The notes: generated from the sequence alone by a model not told the origin. 12,285 nt of DNA from Lentimicrobium sp. (GCA_013336205.1 JAAXUD010000032.1:1-12285), one strand, 5' to 3'; shown: positions 5,167-12,285, counted from the stretch's first letter. Translations and numbers: made by a program.

Positions 5167-7123
5167 AGCTTAGTTTACTGAAGTTAATGTTAATGCGTGT
5201 TCCGGTGCCAGGATCGGAATAAAGTTTCATATTTCCGTTAAAGAGTGAAACCCGGCTTCTGATGTCTTCCCAACCTATACCTTTGCTATTCTTGACTGCA
5301 TTTTCAGGCATGCCTTTACCATCATCAGCAATGTCGAGTTTGAGGGTTTCTTCTTCTTTGTAAAGATTGATGTTGATGGTTGAGGCACCGGCATGTTTCA
5401 GGATATTGTTAACGGCTTCCTGAACAACCCGGTAAAGGGCAATTTCAAAATCCCCGGGAAGTCGCTGTTCAATTCCACTGGTGTGAATGATAACCTTAAG
5501 TTGTTTGCTGGAGTTGATTTTGGCGGCCATATCATTCAGCGCAGGAACCAGTCCCAGCCGTATCAGGGCCGATGGCATAAGGTTGTGAGAGATGTTGCGA
5601 AGGTCGGTTATGGCCTGATCAATCAGCGCTTCAGCGTTTTCAACCACTTCTTTGTCTTCATCTCCTGCAACATCTTCCAATACCGAAACATTCAGCCTGG
5701 CAGCCGAAAGCAGTTGCCCGAGTCCATCGTGTAATTCCATGGCAATGCGTTTTCGTTCTCCTTCTTCGGCGTTGACCACCGCGGTGTAGGCCTCTTTCTG
5801 AAGCAGCCGTTTTTCATGTTCGGCTTCCACCCTGAGGCGATATTTTGACCTGATGTACCATAAGGTAATCCCCGAAACCGAGATAAGGAGCAGGATCGCT
5901 GCAATCAGTAATTGATTTCGGTTTCGGTTTTTTTGCTGTGAAATTTCAAGGTTTTTAATGATGTTTTCTTTCTGTAGCAGGGCAATCTCAACTTCTTTCT
6001 TCTCCGTTTCGTAAAGTTCGCGCATTTCAGTCGTGCTTCGGCTCATGTTTTCAGAATAAAGGGAATCATTGAGAGAATCAAGTATGAGATGCGATTTATA
6101 AGCTTTAAAATAATTGCCCGACTGGCCATAAAGCATTGCATAGGCGGCGTATACCTTTGCCATTCTTGATACTGATTTAATGTCATCTGCAATAATCCTG
6201 GCTGAGTCAATCATAGCCTCGGCTTTTGCATATTCTTTTGTGCGCAGGTACGCCATGCTTGTATTTATATAGGTATAAATCAGCCCGTTAAAATCTTCGA
6301 CCTCCCTGTGGTACCGGGCGGATCTTTTGTACATGTCAAGCGCTTTTTTATAATCCTTTTTTTCCATGTAGATGACGGCCAGGTTATTCAGAAGTATGCC
6401 CAGGCCGTATTTGTCGCCAAGTTCTTCCTTTATTCTGAGTGATCGCAGGTAATAATCCAATGCCTTTTCTTTGTCATTCATTTCCGACCAGGTGAGCCCA
6501 AGGTTGGTATAGGAGGCACCGATTCCATATTTATCCTGAATTTTCTCTCTTATCTTCAGCGATTTAAGGTGGAATTCAAGCGAAGAGCGGTATTGCTTCA
6601 TATCGTAATAAACAAGGCCAAGATTATCATAGGTGTTCCCGATGTTTTTATCTTCCTTTTGCTTTTCGAAAATACGCAGGGCATCATAATACGTTTTGAT
6701 AGCCATACTGTAATTGCCGCGGTTTTTATGCACCATGCCAATGTTGTTGTAGGCACTGGCCAGTATTTTCAGGTAGCCGGTTTCTTTGCTGTACTTTACC
6801 GACTGCTGATAGTAAAAAAGGGCACTGTCATATTCCGATTTAATATCGAAGACCACACCCATCAGGTTATTTGAAACGGCCAATCCTCGCCTGAAATTGA
6901 TTCTTTTAGCTTCATCAAGGGCTTCCCGCGTATATTGATAAGCTTTTTCAGTGTCTTTGTACCAGAAGTTTATCGACAGCCGGTTCAGGGCATTCACCAG
7001 GTTGGTGTCTTTGGCAACACCGGTTCTAATTGCCCGCTCAAGACTATCGGCAACAGGGTTTTGTGCTGAAACAGGGGTAAGAAGTAAGAGGTAAAAGGAG
7101 AGGGCTAACAGGTGTTTTATCAT
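5156..7123 (-). CDS. TPR-containing sensor histidine kinase (HisKA_3 class)
   Basis: From the chosen ATG at 7123 the protein has 655 residues: a signal peptide (MIKHLLALSFYLLLLTPVSAQ), about six to eight TPR-like repeats (roughly residues 40-345, with units such as YNNIGMVHKNRGNYSMAI and YDNLGLVYYDMKQYRSSL), a coiled-coil stretch (about 365-400), one membrane helix (about 404-423), a HisKA_3 dimerisation domain with phosphoacceptor H465 (ERKRIAMELHDGLGQ), and an HATPase domain with N-box (VVQEAVNNILKHA, near 572), G1 box D600-D-G-K-G and a G2 box reading GIGWEDIRSR. The TPR domain should face the periplasm and sense a protein or peptide partner. An upstream in-frame ATG at 7174 would add MLITGCFSDKTGSYSRI. 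I prefer 7123 because it starts a standard signal peptide and is preceded by AGGA at good spacing. Its stop overlaps the regulator's start. The signal is unknown. Confidence 0.93.
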   Translation of the reverse strand: MIKHLLALSFYLLLLTPVSAQNPVADSLERAIRTGVAKDTNLVNALNRLSINFWYKDTEKAYQYTREALDEAKRINFRRGLAVSNNLMGVVFDIKSEYDSALFYYQQSVKYSKETGYLKILASAYNNIGMVHKNRGNYSMAIKTYYDALRIFEKQKEDKNIGNTYDNLGLVYYDMKQYRSSLEFHLKSLKIREKIQDKYGIGASYTNLGLTWSEMNDKEKALDYYLRSLRIKEELGDKYGLGILLNNLAVIYMEKKDYKKALDMYKRSARYHREVEDFNGLIYTYINTSMAYLRTKEYAKAEAMIDSARIIADDIKSVSRMAKVYAAYAMLYGQSGNYFKAYKSHLILDSLNDSLYSENMSRSTTEMRELYETEKKEVEIALLQKENIIKNLEISQQKNRNRNQLLIAAILLLISVSGITLWYIRSKYRLRVEAEHEKRLLQKEAYTAVVNAEEGERKRIAMELHDGLGQLLSAARLNVSVLEDVAGDEDKEVVENAEALIDQAITDLRNISHNLMPSALIRLGLVPALNDMAAKINSSKQLKVIIHTSGIEQRLPGDFEIALYRVVQEAVNNILKHAGASTININLYKEEETLKLDIADDGKGMPENAVKNSKGIGWEDIRSRVSLFNGNMKLYSDPGTGTRININFSKLSYEQ

Positions 7124-7139
7124 AATCCTGGAATATGAT

Positions 7140-7164
7140 CCGGTTTTATCGGAGAAGCAACCGG
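7140..7164 (-). promoter_or_regulatory. Inverted repeat in the leader of the kinase-regulator operon
   Basis: CCGGTT (7140-7145) and AACCGG (7159-7164) are exact inverted copies around a 13-nt spacer, ending 17 nt before the preferred kinase start. It may be an operator or a leader hairpin. If the upstream ATG at 7174 were used instead, it would be coding sequence. No TAnnTTTG element is evident in the gap between this point and the terminator at 7257. Confidence 0.3.
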
Positions 7165-7256
7165 TAATTAACACATATTCCCCCGCTTTGTTTGTGATGT
7201 TTGATAAGTGTTTTTACTGATTTTGTTATCTGTAAAATGGTACAAATCAAAATGGC

Positions 7257-7295
7257 AAAAAAATCCCGGCCTGAATGATCAGGACCGGGATTTTT
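7257..7295 (-). terminator. Strong intrinsic terminator after the DPP7 gene
   Basis: ATCCCGG (7263-7269) pairs with CCGGGAT (7285-7291), and CCTGA (7270-7274) with TCAGG (7279-7283), giving a 12-bp stem with a one-base bulge and a 4-nt loop. On the minus strand it is followed by seven T residues (7263-7257), and on the plus strand by five, so it could work in both directions. It starts 23 nt past the peptidase stop codon and separates it from the kinase operon. Confidence 0.9.
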
Positions 7296-7317
7296 AGTTT
7301 GAAGCATTTAACGCCTC

Positions 7318-9492
7318 TTACCTGGTTTTTTCAGCAAATTTCAATTCATTGATAAGGTTCTGGGCGTTTGCGTATTTGTCGATAATCAGCATTACGTAGC
7401 GGATATCAACATTTATAGTCCTTTGCAATTCTGGTTCAAAGGCAATATCGCCGCTCATGGCTTCCCAGTTACCATCGAATGCCAGTCCAATAAGGTCGCC
7501 ATTTCCGTTAAGAATCGGGCTACCTGAATTGCCTCCGGTAATATCGTTGTTGCTCAAAAAGCCTACTACCATTTTGCCGTTTTTATCGGCCCATCTGCCA
7601 AAGTCTTTTTTCTCAATAATCTCTTTCAGCCTTGCGGGGACAATAAACTCTTCGTTGGTCGGATCTTCTTTTTCCAGGATACCATCGGTATAGGTTACAT
7701 AATCGTAGTGCACTGCATCGGCAGGGAAATAATCGAGCACCTGTCCAAAAGTTACCCGCATGGTTGAGTTGGCGTCAGGATAATAAACCTTGTCGGGATT
7801 AGATTTTCTCAATCCGTCAACGAACAGACGCTGTGCTTTTTTCAGTTTATCACCAAGCGGAGCCACGCTCATGTTCTGGGTCATAAATGAACTGTAGAAC
7901 GAGTTGGTTAATTTGTAAGCCAGGTCGTTTTCAAAAACCTTAATGGAAGGCTTGGCTAAAAATGCTTCATATTTCTCTCGGGTTGTCAGCACCGAAGTCT
8001 CAAACATCTTTTTTGCAAAGAGGTTTACATCACCCTTGTACTTTTTATCGATCAGGTTGAAAATATCAGGCAAGGCGTCGGCCGGAACATCCTGACGGTA
8101 CAATTCGAGAATGGCAGCCACGATTTTTTCTTCAGTAGCCGGATTGTAATCTTTAAACTGGCCTTTGCCCATTTCGTAGAATGGTGCCAGCGAAGCCTGC
8201 AATTCTTCACCTTTCTGACCACTTTTCAGAATGTTGATCATGCCCTGGGTCTGCATGGGGAATTGCATCATCTGTGAACCAAAGAACGAAATCTGAAGAT
8301 ACCAGAGTTTGGTATAGTATTTTGATTCAGCGTAAGTATTGTAAACATCAGTAAGATCCTGAAGTACATTGCCGTAAATTGCTTTGCGGCTTTCGTCGGC
8401 ATTTGCCCAGGCCGCAAATTTATCTTCAATTCCTTTTTTCTTCTCGTAAACATCGAGGCGTTTTAGGCCGCGGCTTTCACCTATTTTATTTTTCCAGAAA
8501 TTAGCGAGACCTGCGTAGTTTGAGGCATATTGGATGCGTACCTCATCACTTTTGTCCATGTCAGATTTCATAATCTCAAGTATTTTACCACCTACCTTGA
8601 TGATGGCCGGGTCAATCTCGTTGATTGTTGCCTGAATGCCGTGTGAGGTGCGGTAGCGGTCGGTAGCTCCCGGATATCCCCAGATCATTGCATAATCGCC
8701 ACGCTCCACGCCATCGAGAGATATTTTCAGGAAATGTTTGGGTTTTAACGGAATATTTTCTTTTGAATAAGGAGCAGGTTTCCCATCAGGACCTGAATAC
8801 ACCCTGAAAATACTGAAGTCGCCGGTATGGCGTGGCCACATCCAGTTGTCGGTATCGCCACCAAACTTGCCGATAGCTGATGGCGGTGCACCAGCCAAAC
8901 GGACATCTTCGTATACTTCATAAACGAAACGGTAGTATTCATTTCCGTTGTAGAATCCTTTAACTGAAACATCATATTTTCCGTCGGCAGATTCTTCTTT
9001 CTTCAGCACTTCGTATACTTTTGCGATGGCAGCCGAACGCTCACTCTCGCTCATTTCCGGCTTAACATCAGCAAGTACGCGAGTGGTAACATCGTCCATT
9101 TTCACCAGGAAAGAAACAGTAAGGCCTTCGTTGGGAAGTTCTTCTTCAAGGCTGCTTGCCCAGAATCCATCGGTCAGGTAATCGTGTTCAATGGAGCTGT
9201 GTGTCTGAATGGCATCATAGCCACAGTGGTGATTGGTAAAAAGCAGTCCTTTGTCAGAAACAACTTCGGCAGTGCAGAAATCGCCAAGGTTAACGATGGC
9301 ATCTTTCAGGCTTGAATTGTTGATATCATAAATCTCCTGCGGGGTAAGTTTCAGCCCCATTTTTTGCATATCCACATAATTCAGTCTTTCAACGAACATC
9401 GGCAGCCACATGCCTTCGTCGGGTGGATTTCCAGCCCGGAGGCCTGCTGCAATACCTGCAATCAAAATCAGTGTAAATAGAATCTTCTTCAT
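7318..9492 (-). CDS. dpp7: S46 family serine dipeptidyl peptidase, DPP7 type
   Basis: A 724-residue protein, close to the roughly 710-720 usual for S46. A signal peptide (MKKILFTLILIAGIAAGLRA) is followed by the peptidase. The chymotrypsin-like triad is recognisable: H89 in FTNHHCGYD, D225 in RHTGDFSIFR, S656 in TGGNSGSP. The N-terminal NPPDEGMW segment matches the region of the family that binds the substrate amino terminus. Eighteen residues after the catalytic Ser, where DPP11 has an Arg that selects Asp/Glu at P1, this protein has Gly (G674 in FDGNWEAMSGD), as in DPP7, which prefers hydrophobic P1 residues. It should release dipeptides from peptide N-termini in the periplasm, feeding amino-acid catabolism. 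It is followed by its own terminator. Upstream lies a 340-nt gap with unusual regulatory features, and then a second, zinc-type DPP III-like hydrolase gene. S46 genes are common in Bacteroidota and some Proteobacteria. Confidence 0.95.
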   Translation of the reverse strand: MKKILFTLILIAGIAAGLRAGNPPDEGMWLPMFVERLNYVDMQKMGLKLTPQEIYDINNSSLKDAIVNLGDFCTAEVVSDKGLLFTNHHCGYDAIQTHSSIEHDYLTDGFWASSLEEELPNEGLTVSFLVKMDDVTTRVLADVKPEMSESERSAAIAKVYEVLKKEESADGKYDVSVKGFYNGNEYYRFVYEVYEDVRLAGAPPSAIGKFGGDTDNWMWPRHTGDFSIFRVYSGPDGKPAPYSKENIPLKPKHFLKISLDGVERGDYAMIWGYPGATDRYRTSHGIQATINEIDPAIIKVGGKILEIMKSDMDKSDEVRIQYASNYAGLANFWKNKIGESRGLKRLDVYEKKKGIEDKFAAWANADESRKAIYGNVLQDLTDVYNTYAESKYYTKLWYLQISFFGSQMMQFPMQTQGMINILKSGQKGEELQASLAPFYEMGKGQFKDYNPATEEKIVAAILELYRQDVPADALPDIFNLIDKKYKGDVNLFAKKMFETSVLTTREKYEAFLAKPSIKVFENDLAYKLTNSFYSSFMTQNMSVAPLGDKLKKAQRLFVDGLRKSNPDKVYYPDANSTMRVTFGQVLDYFPADAVHYDYVTYTDGILEKEDPTNEEFIVPARLKEIIEKKDFGRWADKNGKMVVGFLSNNDITGGNSGSPILNGNGDLIGLAFDGNWEAMSGDIAFEPELQRTINVDIRYVMLIIDKYANAQNLINELKFAEKTR

Positions 9493-9573
9493 TTGAATTT
9501 AATGTTTAATTTGTTTTTAGTTGTTTCTGCCGTGTGATGTTAACTTCCTGTTGCCGGGAAATTTGCGCTTTAA

Positions 9574-9590
9574 TGCCTAAAATCGTGCCA
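9574..9590 (-). promoter_or_regulatory. Sigma-54-like -24/-12 element upstream of DPP7
   Basis: The minus strand reads TGGCACGATTTTAGGCA. The TGGCACG half equals the consensus -24 box of sigma-54 promoters (TGGCACG-N4-TTGCA). The -12 side is weaker (AGGCA instead of TTGCA), and 11 rather than 10 nt separate the GG and GC pairs, which would normally harm function. A start near 9563 would give a leader of about 70 nt. Tandem upstream sites at 9654-9689 fit an enhancer. I treat it as a candidate only. Confidence 0.4.
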
Positions 9591-9600
9591 TTGTTATACC

Positions 9601-9617
9601 TTGCTGGTTATCAGCAA
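9601..9617. repeat. Inverted repeat between candidate enhancer and promoter
   Basis: TTGCTG (9601-9606) and CAGCAA (9612-9617) are exact inverted copies with a 5-nt spacer. It lies between the tandem 16-mers and the sigma-54-like element. It may be a further binding site or a chance hairpin; it has no T-run. Confidence 0.35.
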
Positions 9618-9653
9618 TATGAAAGATCAGCTGTGTGTATTATGCATCAGGCA

Positions 9654-9689
9654 TGTTCGCTTTTGTACAGCATTGTTCGTTTTTGGACA
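9654..9689 (-). promoter_or_regulatory. Two tandem 16-bp imperfect palindromes, candidate activator sites
   Basis: On the minus strand TGTCCAAAAACGAACA (9689-9674) and TGTACAAAAGCGAACA (9669-9654) agree in 14 of 16 positions and are separated by 4 bp, so their centres are 20 bp apart, about two helical turns. Each is an imperfect palindrome of the form TGTnC-N6-GAACA. Such spacing is typical of two dimers bound to the same DNA face. The centres lie about 98 and 118 bp upstream of the start predicted from the sigma-54-like element, the usual range for enhancer sites. Confidence 0.6.
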
Positions 9690-9697
9690 AGGGGACT

Positions 9698-9733
9698 AAA
9701 AGCAGCAACACGATTCCTGGTGTTGCTGCTTTT
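9698..9733 (-). terminator. Bidirectional hairpin terminator after the M49-like gene
   Basis: AAAAGCAGCAACAC (9698-9711) and GTGTTGCTGCTTTT (9720-9733) form a perfect 14-bp inverted repeat with an 8-nt loop. The A/T ends provide a short T-run in both directions. It lies 100 nt past the stop codon of the M49-like gene and just upstream of the tandem sites for the DPP7 gene, so it insulates the two. Confidence 0.8.
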
Positions 9734-9832
9734 GGCTCCTGGTCAGAATTTTATTATTTTTCCGGATTTAACTTCATTACTTGTGCCTAAGCTTTCCGAT
9801 GAAGGCTTTAAGCGGAGACCGGGGGTGAGGCT

Positions 9833-11530
9833 CTAGAGTCCCAGTTCGCTTTTCCCTTGCTCAAAAACAATATCCACCGGAATGCTGGCGCTTTTCAGCT
9901 TGTCGAGGTCTGATTGGAGCTGGACTGGAATTACCGATTTAGTGCTGATGAGTTCTTTCACTTTACTGTAATCGCCATCGCCCTGCATGGTAAGAATCAT
10001 GCCTCCCAGGCTTTCAACGGCCAGTTTCATTTTATCGAAATTCACCAGGTAAGTGCCATTTGCCTGGTAAGTATAGGCGCCGTTTTCTGCAAAATGGGCA
10101 AAGGTGAGCATATTGGCTTTGCCATGCGCGCTGGCAGCTCCAAAACGTACTGAACGGAAAATTCCGGCCATAAAGGTTACATAGTTGTCCATTACTTCAC
10201 CTTCTTTCAGCTCGCCCATTTCATAAAGCCTGGTCACTAAATAAAGTCCCAGAATATCGGCTTTGGCTTCTTCGATGGCCGAATATTGTTCTTTGAGTGC
10301 TTCTCTTACCGAGCCGTTGCCGTCGAGGGTATTTTTGATACCGAGTCCGTGGGCTACTTCATGAAACATAGTATTGGCGAAGAAAGCATCAAATTTTATG
10401 AATTTGCGTTGTGACGAATCAATCAGCATATCGGAAATGGGAACCAGGATCTTGTCGAACTTGGCTTTCATAGCATTTTTCAACTGCAGTTTGCGCGAGC
10501 CTTTTTTCAACTGGACTTCTTCATCGTTGGGCAGATTAATGGCGATGGTTTTGCTTCCTGAGTTGCAATCGCCGGCATAGTAAACCACATCATAGGCATT
10601 GAGGTCGGCGTCTGAACCGGGAACTTCGTTCTTATATTTCTGATCAACCGGTAATCCTTTCTGTAATTCAGGCAACAGGGCGGCGAAATGGGCAAGCCGT
10701 TCGCTCCATTCAATGTCTTTAATCAGGATAAAGGCTTCCTGTGCGGCTTTGGTTCCGTAAAGGGCATCTTCATAGTTTTCGATGGGACCAACCACGAAAT
10801 CGATGTTGGAGGTTTTCATATCCATCCAGGCAAAGTCGCTTTCCTGGTATTTATCGGTAAGCAGGGCTTCGGCACGAAGCTCAAGGTATTTCTTCAGGCC
10901 AGCATCTTCAGCAAGTGCAGACGCTTGTTTCAGTAGGTCGGCAGCTTTTTTGATTTTAGAAGCATAGGCTTCGTGGTACCATACAACCCGCAAAGTGCCA
11001 TCTTCGTTGCGACGGATTAATGTATAAAGGCTCAATTTGTCTGGATTCTGAAGGCTGTCGAATTCCTCTTTGGTCATGTCGGCCGGGTAGAAGTTAGCGC
11101 CCAGCGGTTTTTCACCAACGCCTTTGATAAATGAATTGTTGCCATTCAACCTGTCCCAGGGGCCGTAGTTGATTTCAGCAAATTTGCGGGTAGCTTCATC
11201 GCTGATGCGGGAGAGAAATGCCTCTTTATTACCGAGCGATTGCTGCCAGTAAATATCGTCCATTAGCTGTGCCGCTTCGAATAAAAGAGGCAGCATTTGT
11301 TTTTCTTTTTCTGATAAATGGCTGAGTTCAGCGGTCAATTTAACAGTGGCGTAGGTAGCCAGGCGCTGAGCCACATCAGCGGCATCAGTGGCGGTAAGCG
11401 CTTCGCCGGCAGGCAGCACGCCCTGGTAGTTATTTTCCATTTCTTCTTCTGTTTTGATGCTTTTTCCGCAACTGGTAACGATTGCCAGCATGCTAACAAC
11501 CGCAACAGCGGTTATGACTTTGCGCAACAT
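9833..11530 (-). CDS. Lipoprotein M49/dipeptidyl peptidase III-like zinc hydrolase
   Basis: A 565-residue protein with a lipoprotein signal peptide (MLRKVITAVAVVSMLAIVTSC, lipidated Cys at 21, then GKS). The zinc-site motif is HEVAHGLG with H390, E391 and H394. A second motif, SAIEEAKADILGLY, carries E420-E421, with E421 the likely third ligand, matching the EECRAE motif of peptidase family M49. Classical DPP III has HEXXGH with one extra residue between the histidines. This protein has the shorter HExxH, as in the DPP III-like domain fused to a Nudix domain in plant Nudix hydrolase 3. Homologues in Bacteroidota have often carried misleading names such as dihydrofolate reductase or MutT; no such domain is visible here. 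Probable role: membrane-anchored metallopeptidase acting on small peptides in the periplasm or at the surface, though the substrate is unproven. The conserved YVTFMAGIFRSVRFGAASAHGKAN stretch is also family-like. It is upstream of the DPP7 gene but separated by a terminator. Confidence 0.85.
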   Translation of the reverse strand: MLRKVITAVAVVSMLAIVTSCGKSIKTEEEMENNYQGVLPAGEALTATDAADVAQRLATYATVKLTAELSHLSEKEKQMLPLLFEAAQLMDDIYWQQSLGNKEAFLSRISDEATRKFAEINYGPWDRLNGNNSFIKGVGEKPLGANFYPADMTKEEFDSLQNPDKLSLYTLIRRNEDGTLRVVWYHEAYASKIKKAADLLKQASALAEDAGLKKYLELRAEALLTDKYQESDFAWMDMKTSNIDFVVGPIENYEDALYGTKAAQEAFILIKDIEWSERLAHFAALLPELQKGLPVDQKYKNEVPGSDADLNAYDVVYYAGDCNSGSKTIAINLPNDEEVQLKKGSRKLQLKNAMKAKFDKILVPISDMLIDSSQRKFIKFDAFFANTMFHEVAHGLGIKNTLDGNGSVREALKEQYSAIEEAKADILGLYLVTRLYEMGELKEGEVMDNYVTFMAGIFRSVRFGAASAHGKANMLTFAHFAENGAYTYQANGTYLVNFDKMKLAVESLGGMILTMQGDGDYSKVKELISTKSVIPVQLQSDLDKLKSASIPVDIVFEQGKSELGL

Positions 11531-11590
11531 AATGGTTTTGAATTAGGTGGATTAATGTGTTAAAGGCGGCTAAATTACAGATTTTGGGAC

Positions 11591-11621
11591 AAAAAAACCG
11601 ATCATCCTTCATGGAAATGAT
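11591..11621 (-). terminator. Possible weak terminator after the histidine kinase gene
   Basis: On the minus strand ATCATTTC pairs with GAA and ATGAT around CAT, giving an 8-bp stem with a 2-nt bulge (11621-11601), followed by CGG and seven T residues (11597-11591). The T-run is good but the stem is weak. The same 156-nt gap must hold the promoter of the M49-like gene; I see no convincing TAnnTTTG there. Confidence 0.4.
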
Positions 11622-11686
11622 TCAGGATATTAATCTTTACTCAGCGCAGGAAATGAAAGGGAAAGAAAGAAAGGATTTTTACCTGA

Positions 11687-12285
11687 TTAATCGGCGTTTA
11701 CCGGAAGTTCTATGGTGAAAGTACTTCCTTTGCCCACTTCACTTTCCACACTGATGGTGCCTCCATTGCGCTCTACAAACTCCCTGCACAGGATCAACCC
11801 AAGGCCGGTGCCTTTTTCGTTGGCGGTGCCTTTTGTAGCAGATACCTCTTCGTTAAGGCTGAAAAGTTTCTTCAATAGCTGAGCCTCAATACCGGTTCCC
11901 TCATCGGTGATGGTGATGCTGAGATTTCGCGATATTACCTTTGTTTTAACCTTAATAACGCCGCCCGGGAAAGAGAACTTAACCGCATTTGACAATAAGT
12001 TACGCAATGCAGTTCGTAACATGTTCAGATCGGCAAAAAGGGTTATTTTATCAATTTTGCCAACCGAAATTTCAATGTTCTTGGTTTGTGCCTGTGGTAT
12101 GGTTTGTTTTACTGATTCGTTAACCAGGCTTTCAAGGAAAAATGATTCGGGGTTGTATATAGTTCGTCCCAGCTGGGTTTTCGCCCAGGCAAGCAGGTTG
12201 TCGAGTAACTGGAACGTTGATTCTGTAGAGTTCTGAATCTGGTTTAACATCATTTTACGTTCATCGTCGGTAAAATCATCGTACT
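11687..12285 (-). CDS. Sensor histidine kinase, C-terminal catalytic part (N-terminus beyond window)
   Basis: The reading frame stays open to the right edge (residues YDDFTDDERK precede the first internal Met at 12253), so only the last 199 or so residues are seen. They comprise the second helix of the dimerisation domain (STFQLLDNLLAWAKTQLG) and a full HATPase domain. Counting from the Met at 12253, these are the N-box LRNLLSNAVKF (N85, N89), G1 box D117-E-G-T-G, F-box FSLNEE and G2 box GTGLGL (148-153), ending VGKGSTFTIELP. The phosphoacceptor His lies outside the window. The LLDNLLAWA form is common in Bacteroidota kinases whose sensor parts are TPR, 7TMR-DISM or PAS domains; which applies here cannot be told. 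No receiver domain follows, so it is not a hybrid kinase at this end. No response-regulator gene follows it. Confidence 0.92.
   Translation of the reverse strand, partial: YDDFTDDERKMMLNQIQNSTESTFQLLDNLLAWAKTQLGRTIYNPESFFLESLVNESVKQTIPQAQTKNIEISVGKIDKITLFADLNMLRTALRNLLSNAVKFSFPGGVIKVKTKVISRNLSITITDEGTGIEAQLLKKLFSLNEEVSATKGTANEKGTGLGLILCREFVERNGGTISVESEVGKGSTFTIELPVNAD

Larger units (their letters stand above)
9493..9832. other. 340-nt intergenic region between the DPP7 and M49-like genes
   Basis: No credible gene is seen. The part next to the M49-like gene (9734-9832) has nothing beyond the terminator at 9698-9733. The part next to the DPP7 gene holds a pair of 16-bp near-identical sites (9654-9689), a 6-bp inverted repeat (9601-9617) and a TGGCACG-containing promoter-like element (9574-9590). 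I find no CAAAnnTA (the minus-strand TAnnTTTG) anywhere in it. The final 80 nt before the ATG are A/T-rich without a Shine-Dalgarno sequence. Confidence 0.8.

Noticed and set aside
7124..7174. Lipobox-like LITGC at the start of the longest kinase frame
   Set aside because: No hydrophobic segment precedes it, and a standard signal peptide begins at the next in-frame ATG.
9654..9689. The two 16-mers as a start of a CRISPR array or phage repeat
   Set aside because: There are only two copies with a 4-bp spacer; CRISPR spacers are far longer and the units are palindromic like operator sites.
9784..9816. Imperfect hairpin around AAGCTTTCC / GAAGGCTTT as a second terminator of the M49-like gene
   Set aside because: The arms mismatch, no T-run follows, and a much better terminator lies at 9698-9733.
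9534..9836. Plus-strand 100-codon open frame in the intergenic gap
   Set aside because: It runs through the terminator hairpin and the tandem sites, ends inside the M49-like gene, has no recognisable domain and an unlikely cysteine-rich start, and opposes all other genes.

Overview
The window looks like chromosomal DNA of a member of the Bacteroidota. The evidence is secreted proteins whose signal peptides end in AQN or are lipoproteins with CDK/CGK after the lipobox, an S46 dipeptidyl peptidase, an M49-like zinc hydrolase lipoprotein, a two-component-regulator propeller sensor, A/T-rich start regions with few Shine-Dalgarno sequences, and several -7 elements of the TAnnTTTG type used by this phylum. 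The order cannot be fixed from the sequence. No rRNA, tRNA, CRISPR array, transposase or phage gene is visible.

All eight genes lie on the minus strand, so the window reads from its right end to its left. In that order: the C-terminal part of a histidine kinase (cut by the window end); a lipoprotein M49/DPP III-like zinc hydrolase; an S46 serine dipeptidyl peptidase of the DPP7 type; a TPR-containing HisKA_3 sensor kinase overlapping its NarL-type response regulator by 11 nt; a 92-residue free-standing LuxR-type DNA-binding domain resembling the regulator's C-terminus; a Ser/Thr-rich surface lipoprotein of unknown function; a secreted GH16 glycoside hydrolase; and the first two thirds of a large beta-propeller sensor that runs off the left end as its Y_Y_Y domain begins. 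Hairpin terminators after several genes divide this into short transcription units rather than one operon.

Two themes stand out. One is extracytoplasmic nutrient use: two peptidases, one glycoside hydrolase and a surface lipoprotein, without a SusC/SusD pair in view. The other is signalling: two kinases, one response regulator, one DNA-binding domain without a receiver, and one propeller sensor. The TPR kinase, regulator and orphan HTH probably form one regulatory module.

The most unusual non-coding stretch is the 340-nt gap upstream of the DPP7 gene. It has no TAnnTTTG element, but carries two nearly identical 16-mers with a 20-bp period, placed about 100 and 120 bp upstream of a TGGCACG-containing element resembling a sigma-54 -24/-12 promoter (one base too long). 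This suggests enhancer-dependent control of the peptidase. Other points of interest are the propeller gene, whose signal-peptide reading frame has no ATG, GTG or TTG start, and inverted repeats lying over the predicted -7 elements of the GH16 and orphan-HTH genes.
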